Shown here piece by piece: positions 13,704-21,641 of a DNA stretch of 23,161 nt. The notes beneath the pieces were generated by a model. It was not told where the DNA came from. It saw nothing but the letters and a program-made list of their open reading frames with translations, and ran no database searches. Every line of letters begins with the position of its first letter. Position 1 is the first letter of the stretch. The stretch spans positions 1 through 23,161 of the forward strand of contig CALBUZ010000121.1 in assembly GCA_937969105.1 (NCBI GenBank). Direction: 5' to 3'. A program made the position numbers and the translations under genes. This DNA comes from an uncultured Collinsella sp. GTDB lineage: Bacteria > Actinomycetota > Coriobacteriia > Coriobacteriales > Coriobacteriaceae.

Positions 13704-14867
13704 CTAATACAGGCCCGCCTCGCGAATGGCCTCGACAGCCAAAGCGATCTGATCGGGCGGCAGGACCAGCGCCATGCGCACGTGCCCCTCGCCCGAAGGA
13801 CCAAAGCTCGCGCCCGGCGTCACCACAACGCCGGCCTTCTCCATGAGCTCCTTGCAAAACGCCATGGAATCGGTGCGACCACCGGGGAGCTTGGCCCACA
13901 CAAACATAGAGCCATGCGCGTTGGGTCGCTCCCAGCCCAGGCCCTCAAGACCGTCGCACAGGGCATCGCGGCGCTCCTGGTACTTCAGACGCTGCGCCTC
14001 GACCTCATCGCGCGGGCCATTAAGGCACGCGATGGCGGCCTTCTGAATCGGGAAGAACATGCCAAAGTCGATCTGGCTGCGCAGCTTGGCAAAGGCAGAG
14101 ACCACGTCCTCTCGGCCGACCAAAAAGCCGATGCGGGCACCGGTGACGTTAAACGACTTGGAAAGCGAGAAGAACTCGACGCCCACCTCGAGCGCGCCGG
14201 GATACTGCAAGAAGCTGCCGCCCGGCTCGCCGTCGAACACGATGTCGGAGTATGCGTTGTCGTGAACGATCAACAGGTCGTGCTCGCGGGCGAAAGCGAT
14301 GATCTCCTCGTAGATCTCGGGCGTGCCCACCGAACCCACCGGGTTGGCGGGCAGCGACACGATCATGTACTTGGCACGATCGGCCACCTCGGGATCGATG
14401 CCCGCCACATAGGGCAGGTAATTGTGCTCGGCAACCAGCGGATAGTACTCGAGCTTGGCATCGGCGATCTTGGCACCCGCCTCAAAGACCGGGTAGCACG
14501 GATCGGGAACCAAAATGGTGTCACCCGGATCGAGCAGGGCCAGGCCCAAATGGCCCACGCCCTCCTGCGTGCCGTTACACGACTGCACCATGGACGGCGT
14601 AATGCCGGAGACACCAAAGCGACGCTCATAGTAATCGCACACGGCCTGCTTGAGCTCGGGCAGGTCGCGCAGGGCATACTTCCACATCTCGGGATCTTGC
14701 GCCGCTTGCGTGAGCGCCTCGACCACATGGTCGTACGGCTTAAAGTCGGGCGTGCCCACGCTCATGTTGTAAATGGTCTTGCCCTGAGCCTTCAGCGCGA
14801 GAAGTTTGTTGTTGAGCGAGGCGAAGACCTCCGCGCCAAAGCGGTCGAGACGCTGCGATGCCTGCAT
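13704..14867 (-). CDS. LL-diaminopimelate-type aminotransferase
   Basis: The protein has 387 residues from the ATG at 14867 (AAAGGTGG upstream). It is a class I/II PLP aminotransferase: CNGTQEGVGHLGLALLDPGD, PDPCYPVFEAGA, HDNAYSDIVFDG (D203, Y206) and FFSLSKSFNVTGARIGF with the PLP lysine K237. These blocks and the closing KAGVVVTPGASFG match LL-diaminopimelate aminotransferases (DapL). The usual PNNPTG turn reads PANPVGS. With dapH in the window it could instead be the N-acetyl-LL-diaminopimelate aminotransferase of the acetyl branch. A terminator-like hairpin lies only about 20 nt upstream of its start codon. Confidence 0.85.
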   Translation of the reverse strand: MQASQRLDRFGAEVFASLNNKLLALKAQGKTIYNMSVGTPDFKPYDHVVEALTQAAQDPEMWKYALRDLPELKQAVCDYYERRFGVSGITPSMVQSCNGTQEGVGHLGLALLDPGDTILVPDPCYPVFEAGAKIADAKLEYYPLVAEHNYLPYVAGIDPEVADRAKYMIVSLPANPVGSVGTPEIYEEIIAFAREHDLLIVHDNAYSDIVFDGEPGGSFLQYPGALEVGVEFFSLSKSFNVTGARIGFLVGREDVVSAFAKLRSQIDFGMFFPIQKAAIACLNGPRDEVEAQRLKYQERRDALCDGLEGLGWERPNAHGSMFVWAKLPGGRTDSMAFCKELMEKAGVVVTPGASFGPSGEGHVRMALVLPPDQIALAVEAIREAGLY

Positions 14868-14885
14868 GGTGCCACCTTTCGATAT

Positions 14886-14917
14886 GAAAAACGCGGCGCT
14901 CCGACAAGAGCGCCGCG
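14886..14917 (-). terminator. Terminator-like hairpin between nadE and the aminotransferase
   Basis: On the minus strand a perfect 9-bp GC stem (14917-14909 with 14900-14892, loop of 8) is followed by TTTTT (14890-14886). It lies about 70 nt after the nadE stop and about 20 nt before the aminotransferase ATG. It can end nadE transcription. If the aminotransferase promoter lies upstream of it, it would also act as an attenuator. Confidence 0.78.
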
Positions 14918-14985
14918 CGATACGGGCCATCAGATTGCAAAAGTGTAACGCTTGCAACCCCCGTATTGGTTCAATTTAGCCAACC

Positions 14986-16965
14986 TTAGTCAATCGGATT
15001 GAGCGCGTCGATCTGCGCAAGCCACAAACGTGAGCTGGCGTCACTCGGCATACGCCAATCACCGCGCGGGCTGAGCGTCACCGAACCCACCTTGGGACCA
15101 TCGGGCAGGCAGCTGCGCTTAAACTGCTGGGCAAAGAAGCGACGATAGAACGTACGTAACCACGTGTGGACGGTCTTGGCGTCGTAGACGCCCTCGAAGC
15201 TCTTGAGCGCCATGCGGTAGATCTTGCCCGGCTCAAAGCCAAAGCGCAGCAGGTAATAGAGGAAGTAATCGTGCAGCTCGTACGGCCCCACCAAATCCTC
15301 GGTCTTCTGTGCAATCTCGCCATCGCCCGTGGGCGGCAGAAGCTCGGGGGACACCGGCGTATCGAGGATGTCGAGCAAGACCTCGGCAATACGCCCGCCA
15401 AAGACATCGGCAGCATAGCGCACCAAGTGACGCACGAGCGTCTTGGGTACGCTCGCGTTGACGGCGTACATGCTCATGTGGTCGCCGTTATAGGTAGCCC
15501 AGCCGAGCGCCAGCTCCGACAGGTCGCCCGTGCCGATGACAAAACCGCCAGCCTGGTTGGCCAAGTCCATCAGAATCTGCGTACGCTCGCGGGCCTGGCT
15601 GTTCTCGTAGGTCACGTCCTGCACGGCCGGATCATGCTCGATATCCTTAAAGTGCTGCTCCACGGCAGCATGGATCGAGACCTCGCGGAAGCTCACACCC
15701 AAGTCACGAGCGAGCGACTCGGCATTCGACTTGGTGCGATGCGTCGTGCCAAAGCCGGGCATGGACACGGCCGTGATACCGGTGCGCGGCAGGCCCAGTG
15801 CATCGAAGGCGCGCACGGTTACAAGCAGTGCCAGCGTGGAGTCCAAGCCGCCCGAAAGGCCGATGACCGCAGCCTTGGTACCTGTGTGGGCAAGGCGGGT
15901 CTTGAGGCCCGCAGTCTGCAGATCGAGGATCGTCTCGCAGCGCTCTGCCAAGTCGCCGTGGTCGGCCGGCACAAAGGGCGCGCGGGGGAAGACACGGTCA
16001 ATGTCGAGTGCATCGCGCAGGACAGGCTCGTCTGCCAGCACGCCCTCAAACGAAAACTCAACGGTCGTGGCCTCCGGCGCATCGTCCGTGCGCGTCCACG
16101 TCGTCGAGCGACGGCGCTCGGCGACCAGACGGTCGAGGTCAACATCGGCAACCGCCATATCGCAGGTAAGGAGCTTCGTCGCCGCCAGCTTAGAGCCGTT
16201 TTCGTAGACGAGGTTCTCGCCCGCAAAGACCATATCGGTCGTGGACTCGCCCTCGCTCGCGTCTGCATAGGCATAGGCACAGTAGAGGCGCGCACTCTGA
16301 TTGGAGATGAGGCTGCGGCGATAGTCTGCCTTACCGATAATCTCGTCCGAGGCCGACGGGTTGAGGATCACCGTCGCACCGGCAAGCGCCATCTCGGTCG
16401 AAGGGGGCGCCGGCACCCACAGATCCTCGCAGACCTCAACGCCCAGCACCATATCCTCGGCACCTTCATCACAGCAGCGGTAGACAAGCCCCGAACCCAG
16501 CGGAACCGGACCCTGACCGGCAAACTCGGCCCACACGGGATCCGCAGGCGCCGGAGCAAACCAGCGGCGCTCATAGAACTCGCCATAGTTGGGCAGATAC
16601 TTCTTGGCCGTGAGGCCCAAAAGCTCGCCCGCGCAGCACACGGCGGCGCAGTTGTAGATGTTTTCTGCCACCGCAACGGGCAAGCCAACGGTAAAGACAA
16701 TCGGCAGCTCACGAGTCTCATCGAGGATATGCACCAGAGCAGCCTCGCAGGCATGCAGCAGCGTGCGGTTATGGAACAGGTCGGCCGCGGTATAGCCGCT
16801 CAAGTTGAGCTCGGGCAGCACCAGCGCGCGAACGCCGCGCTCGGCAGCCTCGCGAACAGCTGCCAGCGCAACCTCGGCATTGCCCTCGACATCGGCCACG
16901 CGAATCCGCGGCGAAGCCGCCGCCACACGCAAAAAGCCATCAGACTGAGAAAGGTGAAGATTCAT
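14986..16965 (-). CDS. nadE: Glutamine-dependent NAD+ synthetase
   Basis: The protein has 659 residues from the ATG at 16965 (GGGAG upstream). The N-terminal nitrilase-type glutaminase domain shows its triad in LVLPELNLSGY (E52), KKYLPNYGEFYE (K121) and GVEVCEDLW (C179). The C-terminal synthetase domain has the ATP-pyrophosphatase loop GLSGGLDSTLAL (371-376 is SGGLDS), MPGFGTTHRTKSNA and GTGDLSELALGWATYNGDH. It amidates nicotinic acid adenine dinucleotide to NAD+ using ammonia from glutamine. The two-domain length is as in Mycobacterium-type NadE. It is transcribed divergently from the membrane-protein gene at 17169. Confidence 0.95.
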   Translation of the reverse strand: MNLHLSQSDGFLRVAAASPRIRVADVEGNAEVALAAVREAAERGVRALVLPELNLSGYTAADLFHNRTLLHACEAALVHILDETRELPIVFTVGLPVAVAENIYNCAAVCCAGELLGLTAKKYLPNYGEFYERRWFAPAPADPVWAEFAGQGPVPLGSGLVYRCCDEGAEDMVLGVEVCEDLWVPAPPSTEMALAGATVILNPSASDEIIGKADYRRSLISNQSARLYCAYAYADASEGESTTDMVFAGENLVYENGSKLAATKLLTCDMAVADVDLDRLVAERRRSTTWTRTDDAPEATTVEFSFEGVLADEPVLRDALDIDRVFPRAPFVPADHGDLAERCETILDLQTAGLKTRLAHTGTKAAVIGLSGGLDSTLALLVTVRAFDALGLPRTGITAVSMPGFGTTHRTKSNAESLARDLGVSFREVSIHAAVEQHFKDIEHDPAVQDVTYENSQARERTQILMDLANQAGGFVIGTGDLSELALGWATYNGDHMSMYAVNASVPKTLVRHLVRYAADVFGGRIAEVLLDILDTPVSPELLPPTGDGEIAQKTEDLVGPYELHDYFLYYLLRFGFEPGKIYRMALKSFEGVYDAKTVHTWLRTFYRRFFAQQFKRSCLPDGPKVGSVTLSPRGDWRMPSDASSRLWLAQIDALNPID

Positions 16966-17168
16966 AAGAATGCTCCCGTGCGTAGACGCCATTCACAACA
17001 ATTTGCAAGCCCTATTGTAGTTCAACCGCCGGGTGTAACCGCATCCCACCAACTTGGTGAGCAATTGATGAGTTGATGGTATCTGTTAAATGTCACGTAC
17101 GATTCACATCTGGTGGGTACCCTGATGGCTACACGAAACGAAGTAGATTTACACCGGGAGGACCCCGT

Positions 17169-18122
17169 ATGACAACCAAGTACACCGACGCGCCACGCAC
17201 GCGCGTCATGACGCCGGCATCGCTCAACAACGGCGTGCACGAGAACCATTCCATCGGACAGACCATGGCCATCGCGCCCAAGAAAGGCCTGTTCGACGAC
17301 ATTTCCATTCCCCAGATCATCGCCGGCGCCGCAGCTGCCGCCACGAGCGTCGCGCTTGCCTCCAAGATCGGTATCGCTGGTTCAGTAATTGGTGCCGCCG
17401 TGAGCTCGGTCATCACCGTTGTGTCCTCGCAGGTCTACCGCCACTTTATCTCTGCCAGCGCCGAAGCCCTCAAAGGTACGCACGCCACCGTCGACTACCC
17501 CGCCGGCGCCTATGAACCCGTTGAGTTAAATGCCGAGGAGCACTTAGGCGGCGCCGCGACTACCCAGGAGATGCGCCAGATTGCAGGGCGCGCGACCACG
17601 GCGCGCGTCGCCCCCGACAGCCTGCGCGCCAAGGCGGCGGCAGAGCGCAGCCAGACGCAAAAGAAGGTCATCGTCTTCTCGATCGCCATCGCCATCGTCG
17701 CGGTCATCGCCTGCGCCGGCGCCATCCTTATCACCACCGCCGGTGAGGGTCTGGGCGAGCGACCCGAGCCAATCCTTTCGTCGCGCACGGCCGAGAGCGA
17801 TGCGGATAGCTCCGGCCAATCGCAAAGCCAACAGGACAACTCGCAGGGCACCTCCGCATCCACCGACTCGTCCCCGAACACCCCCGATCAATCGCAGGGC
17901 GTCGATTCCTCTGCGAACAACAGTGGCACGCAATCCGGCACGACCGACTCAAGCCAAACGACTGACGGCTCTCAACCAAGCACGGGCGACCAGACGAGCG
18001 GCAATACATCGAGCACGGGATCTACCGACAACAGCAGCACTAACAGCTCGAATAGCTCGAGCGGAACCGCGTCCGGCACGGCATCTGACAGCTCGAGCCA
18101 AGGCACGGCATCGGGCAACTAA
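17169..18122 (+). CDS. Membrane protein with long Ser/Thr/Gln/Asn-rich tail
   Basis: The protein has 317 residues from the ATG at 17169, chosen for the GGGAGG upstream. Two hydrophobic stretches occur: a long Ala/Gly/Val-rich one at about 47-92 (possibly two helices) and one at about 166-191 (VIVFSIAIAIVAVIACAGAI). Between them lies a soluble segment of about 70 residues. After the last helix, residues about 203-317 are almost only Ser, Thr, Gly, Asn, Gln and Asp, with no Cys or aromatic residues. This is a disordered, probably extracellular tail that could carry O-glycans or span the wall. There is no LPXTG motif. I do not recognise the family. A weak TTGATG / TACGAT promoter pair with 19-nt spacing lies upstream. 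Confidence 0.78.
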   Translation: MTTKYTDAPRTRVMTPASLNNGVHENHSIGQTMAIAPKKGLFDDISIPQIIAGAAAAATSVALASKIGIAGSVIGAAVSSVITVVSSQVYRHFISASAEALKGTHATVDYPAGAYEPVELNAEEHLGGAATTQEMRQIAGRATTARVAPDSLRAKAAAERSQTQKKVIVFSIAIAIVAVIACAGAILITTAGEGLGERPEPILSSRTAESDADSSGQSQSQQDNSQGTSASTDSSPNTPDQSQGVDSSANNSGTQSGTTDSSQTTDGSQPSTGDQTSGNTSSTGSTDNSSTNSSNSSSGTASGTASDSSSQGTASGN

Positions 18123-18156
18123 GCACGTTTGCCTCTCATAGATAATCGACCTGTAC

Positions 18157-18190
18157 AACGGGCGCGAACCGGCAACGGTCGCGCCCGTTT
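18157..18190 (+). terminator. Terminator after the tailed membrane protein
   Basis: AACGGGCGCGA (18157-18167) pairs with TCGCGCCCGTT (18179-18189). After one bulged A the inner CCG/CGG pair around a GCAA loop. The following T-run is short (TTT). Confidence 0.75.
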
Positions 18191-18260
18191 GCCTTGGGCG
18201 CCGAGGTGGCACGCCCCGCGCGATGGTAAGATGCTTTGGTGTGTAAAGAGGAGATTTGCC

Positions 18261-19562
18261 ATGAGCAAGACAATAGTTAAGCCCACGCTATCGCTGGGCA
18301 ACCACATCTACCTGTATCGCCTGCTGCGCGATGCGATTGGGTGCGGCAAGCAAACGTTTATGACGCAGGTCGAGGAGGTACTCGCCGCTGGTGACATGGC
18401 CGCTTATGACCTGGGCTTCGAGTCCACGCGCGAGCTGCTCGAGGAGCTCGACGACTGCATTAAGCTGACCGTTTTTAAGGGCGGTCGCCTGTATGCCACC
18501 GTCATCGCCAACGATGCCTGGGATGCCGCCCTTGCCAAGGGCGAGGACAAGCCCAAGGCAGCCAAGGGTGCCAAGCAGTCCTACAAAAAGAAAAAACGCG
18601 GCGAGAAGGACCTCAAGGCTGTGCGCCCCAAGCACGTTAAGCGTCCCGAGCCTGAAGCCATGGTTGAAGCCGTGCCAGAATCCGAGCCCGAGGCAGAGAT
18701 CGAAGTCGCTATTGAGGTAACGGCAGAAGCCGAAACCGCCGTCACGACCGATCCCGAAGTCATATCCGGGCAGGAAGCCACTGCCGAGCTCAACGAGGCT
18801 CCCAAGTCGACAGCCGAAGAAGCCGCTGACCAACCCGAGACGCCTGCATTCCAAAACAGCGATGTCTTTGGCGACGAGGCCAAGGACGATCAGCCCGACG
18901 AGCCCGACGATCAAGACGCTACCGAGTCGACACCGGAGCCCGAGACGCCGCAGCCCGCCATCTCGCTCACGGTCGTCTATGACCCCGAGAACGCCAACGC
19001 CGGCATCACCACCATGGCATCCACGCCCATCGAGGCAAAGTCGAGCGTCGAGAATGAGAACGCGACGCAGGTTGAGGTTAAAACCTCAGCTGTAGACGCA
19101 CCCGCCACCGAGGAGCCCGCAGATTCCACGATCACGCCGGAAGCGACGCTGGAGCCCGCACCCGCCATCGAATCCGTGCCCGCCTCTGCTTGCGACCAAA
19201 TTCCCGCACCGGCACCGGCTTCGGTACCCGCAGCGGCCCCAACCCCCGCACCTGCAGCGCCCGCCATCCCCGAGGACTTCCCCATCGATTTCGCAACCGA
19301 AGTCTTCTGCCCCGGCCCGCTTCTGCACCAGTTGTCGACCTATCTCCCCTACGGCGCCGACACGCTCGGCATCGTCGGCGAGTACTACTGGATCGCCCGC
19401 GAGCGCGGCACCATCGAGGCCGCGCGAAACCGCGCAATCTTCCCCCTGCGCTACACGCAGGCCGGCGAGCGCCGCGAGGTTGCCGTGCGCATCCGCCGCA
19501 ACACCACCGGCGGTCTCGGAGCCACCTGGGCCATCGACAAAGTCGAAGAACCCGAGCAGTAA
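18261..19562 (+). CDS. Unknown three-part protein with possible LOTUS-like N-terminal domain
   Basis: The protein has 433 residues from the ATG at 18261 (GAGGAG upstream). Residues 1-92 form a folded domain (IYLYRLLRDAIGCGKQTF, then AAYDLGFESTRELLEELDD, then LTVFKGGRLYATV) whose helix pattern and G-F-x-S/T-x-x-E-L-L-E core recall OST-HTH/LOTUS RNA-binding domains; this is inference. A basic patch (SYKKKKRGEKDLK) follows. Residues about 126-335 are a disordered Glu/Pro/Ala/Thr region. Residues 336-433 form a second folded domain (IPEDFPIDFATEVFCPGPLL, EYYWIARERGTIEAARNRA, then VAVRIRRNTTGGLGATWAID). No catalytic motif is visible. It stands alone between terminators. Confidence 0.8.
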   Translation: MSKTIVKPTLSLGNHIYLYRLLRDAIGCGKQTFMTQVEEVLAAGDMAAYDLGFESTRELLEELDDCIKLTVFKGGRLYATVIANDAWDAALAKGEDKPKAAKGAKQSYKKKKRGEKDLKAVRPKHVKRPEPEAMVEAVPESEPEAEIEVAIEVTAEAETAVTTDPEVISGQEATAELNEAPKSTAEEAADQPETPAFQNSDVFGDEAKDDQPDEPDDQDATESTPEPETPQPAISLTVVYDPENANAGITTMASTPIEAKSSVENENATQVEVKTSAVDAPATEEPADSTITPEATLEPAPAIESVPASACDQIPAPAPASVPAAAPTPAPAAPAIPEDFPIDFATEVFCPGPLLHQLSTYLPYGADTLGIVGEYYWIARERGTIEAARNRAIFPLRYTQAGERREVAVRIRRNTTGGLGATWAIDKVEEPEQ

Positions 19563-19566
19563 CGAC

Positions 19567-19605
19567 AAACGGCTCAAATCCTAATCAGGATTTGAGCCGT
19601 TTTAA
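19567..19605 (+). terminator. Strong intrinsic terminator
   Basis: Perfect 16-bp arms (19567-19582 and 19587-19602) with an AATC loop are followed by TTTTAATTT. The stem begins 5 nt after the stop of the preceding gene. Confidence 0.93.
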
Positions 19606-19633
19606 TTTGTTGATGTTGCGTAACCAACAGCGA

Positions 19634-19733
19634 GCGGGCCGCAAGTGCCCCAGGTTGCCGTGAAAGAGGAGCGACGCGTACTTCGGTACGCGAGCGACGG
19701 TTTGAACGGCAAGATGGGGTGCTTGCGGCCCGC
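19634..19733. repeat. 100-nt near-palindrome with UUCG tetraloop
   Basis: The outer arms GCGGGCCGCAAG (19634-19645) and CTTGCGGCCCGC (19722-19733) are perfect complements. Pairing continues inward through CCCCA/TGGGG (19648-19652 with 19715-19719) and TTGCCGT/ACGGCAA (19655-19661 with 19706-19712). The centre is CGCGTAC-TTCG-GTACGCG (19675-19692), a stem closed by the very stable UUCG loop. It may be a miniature mobile element or a structured RNA; a short antisense frame across it is not convincing as a gene. Confidence 0.7.
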
Positions 19734-19746
19734 GCAGCGTCGAGCA

Positions 19747-19774
19747 GTTACGCGGTTTGGTAAAACCGCGTAAC
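19747..19774 (-). terminator. Hairpin directly after ettA (repeat family copy 2)
   Basis: Perfect 12-bp arms GTTACGCGGTTT (19747-19758) and AAACCGCGTAAC (19763-19774) lie 3 nt beyond the ettA stop. Read in the direction of its gene, it matches the hairpin after dapH at 26 of 28 positions. It lacks a strong U-run. Confidence 0.65.
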
Positions 19775-19777
19775 AAA

Positions 19778-21457
19778 TTAATCACGCGTCAGCTTGCGGT
19801 GAATACGATGCGGCTGGGCTGCGTCCTCGCCCAGGCGCTCGATACGGTTGGCCTGATAGGCCTCGAAGTTGCCCTCAAACCAATACCAGTTGCCCGGGTT
19901 CTCGTCGGTGCCCTCCCACGCCAGGATGTGCGTGGCAACGCGGTCCAGGAACATACGGTCGTGGCTAATGACCACCGAACAGCCCGGGAACTCGAGCAGC
20001 GCCGCCTCGAGCGAGGACAGCGTCTCGACGTCGAGGTCGTTCGTGGGCTCGTCGAGGAGCAGCAGGTTGCCGCCCTGCTTAAGCGTAAGCGCCAAGTTCA
20101 GACGGTTGCGCTCGCCACCGGAGAGTACGCCGGCGCGCTTCTGCTGGTCCTGGCCCTTAAAGCCGAAGCTCGCCACATAAGCACGGCTCGGGACCTCGGT
20201 CTCGCCGACCATCATGTGGTCCAGACCGTCCGAGACGACCTCCCACAGATTCTTATCGGGGTCGATGCCGGAACGGTTCTGGTCGACGTAGGAGATCTTG
20301 ACGGTCTCGCCCACCTCGAGCTCGCCCGAAGTCAGCGGCTCCAGGCCCACGATGGTCTTGAAGAGCGTAGTCTTGCCCACGCCGTTGGGGCCGATGACGC
20401 CCACGATGCCGTTGCGCGGCAGGGTGAACGAAAGGTCATCGATGAGCACGCGGCCATCGAATTCCTTGTGCAGATGATGAGCCTCAAGCACCTTGTTGCC
20501 CAGACGCGGTCCAACGGGAATGCGGATGTCGGTCCAGTCGAGCTTCTGGCTTGCGCGGGCCTCGGCCTCCATCTCCTCGTAGCGAGCCAGACGGGCCTTG
20601 TTCTTGGCCTGACGAGCCTTGGGCGAGCTGCGCACCCACTCGAGCTCGGCCTCCATGCGCTTGGCGAGCTTGGCGTCACGGTTGCCCTGCGCCTCGATAC
20701 GGGCGGCCTTGGTCTCCAGATACGTGGAGTAGTTGCCCTTGTAGGGATAAAGGTGACCGCGGTCGACCTCGCAGATCCACTCGGCAACATTATCCAGGAA
20801 GTAGCGATCGTGCGTGACGGCAAGCACGGCACCCTGGTAGTTGTGCAGGAAATGCTCGAGCCACAGGATCGACTCGGCGTCCAGGTGGTTTGTGGGCTCG
20901 TCGAGCAGCAGCAGGTCGGGAGCCTCGAGCAGCAGCTTGCACAGGGCCACGCGACGGCGCTCGCCGCCGGAAAGCACGTTAACCGGCATGTCGGAATCGG
21001 GCAGCTGCAGGGCGTCCATGGCCTGACCGAGCTTGGAATCGATATCCCAGCCGTCGGCGGCGTCGATCTCGTCCTGGAGCTTGCCCATCTCGGCCATGAG
21101 GGCATCCATGTCGCAGTCCGGGTCGCACATCTCCTCGCCGATCTTATTGAAGCGATCGACCTTGGCGATCATGTCGCCAAATGCCATGCGCACGTTCTCG
21201 ATGACGGTCTTGTCGTCGTCGAGCGGCGGCTCCTGCTGCAGGATGCCCACGGTGTAGCCGGGGGTAAGCTTAGCATCGCCGTTGGAGACCTCCTCGATGC
21301 CGGCCATGATCTTGAGCAGGGTCGACTTGCCCATACCATTGGGGCCCACGACGCCGATCTTGGCACCGGGGTAGAAGCTCAGGGTCACGTCGTCAAGGAT
21401 TACCTTGTCGCCATGGGCCTTGCGAGCCTGATACATCTGGTAGATAAACTCTGCCAT
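19778..21457 (-). CDS. ettA: ABC-F ATPase, energy-dependent translational throttle protein EttA
   Basis: The protein has 559 residues and no membrane segments. It has two ABC cassettes: Walker A GPNGMGKST (38-46), LSGGERRR (162-169) and LLLLDEPTNHLD in the first; GPNGVGKTT (356-364), LSGGERNR and LLLLDEPTNDLD in the second. The first cassette carries the arm insertion (about 95-145), and the inter-domain linker has the EttA-type EWVRSSPKARQAKNKARL. EttA binds the ribosomal E site and gates the first elongation steps according to ATP/ADP levels. Length and linker match EttA better than resistance-type ABC-F proteins. AAAGGA lies 12 nt before the ATG. Confidence 0.94.
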   Translation of the reverse strand: MAEFIYQMYQARKAHGDKVILDDVTLSFYPGAKIGVVGPNGMGKSTLLKIMAGIEEVSNGDAKLTPGYTVGILQQEPPLDDDKTVIENVRMAFGDMIAKVDRFNKIGEEMCDPDCDMDALMAEMGKLQDEIDAADGWDIDSKLGQAMDALQLPDSDMPVNVLSGGERRRVALCKLLLEAPDLLLLDEPTNHLDAESILWLEHFLHNYQGAVLAVTHDRYFLDNVAEWICEVDRGHLYPYKGNYSTYLETKAARIEAQGNRDAKLAKRMEAELEWVRSSPKARQAKNKARLARYEEMEAEARASQKLDWTDIRIPVGPRLGNKVLEAHHLHKEFDGRVLIDDLSFTLPRNGIVGVIGPNGVGKTTLFKTIVGLEPLTSGELEVGETVKISYVDQNRSGIDPDKNLWEVVSDGLDHMMVGETEVPSRAYVASFGFKGQDQQKRAGVLSGGERNRLNLALTLKQGGNLLLLDEPTNDLDVETLSSLEAALLEFPGCSVVISHDRMFLDRVATHILAWEGTDENPGNWYWFEGNFEAYQANRIERLGEDAAQPHRIHRKLTRD

Positions 21458-21641
21458 TTGCCTGTTTTATCCTTTCTACCTGCCGTTTTCCTATTCTTGT
21501 TTCGCTTTAGTGGAAACGAAATGAGGAAATCAGCTCTGAAACTTAACGAAAAGGGGCATGGTTGCCCACACCCCCCTAATACTACCTGGGAAAAGTCCCC
21601 CAGAACACACTATGAACTGCGTACGCTAGTTTTCCGCAACC

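Noticed and set aside
13683..14948. A 421-codon plus-strand frame opposite the aminotransferase
   Set aside because: It is a shadow of a complete PLP enzyme and has no domain or ribosome-binding site.
15166..17076. A 636-codon plus-strand open frame opposite nadE
   Set aside because: It is the shadow of nadE in GC-rich DNA. It lacks recognisable domains and nadE is complete with all catalytic motifs.
19585..19785. A 66-codon minus-strand frame across the palindromic element
   Set aside because: Its sequence is dictated by the palindrome and two terminators. It overlaps the end of ettA and has no convincing start.
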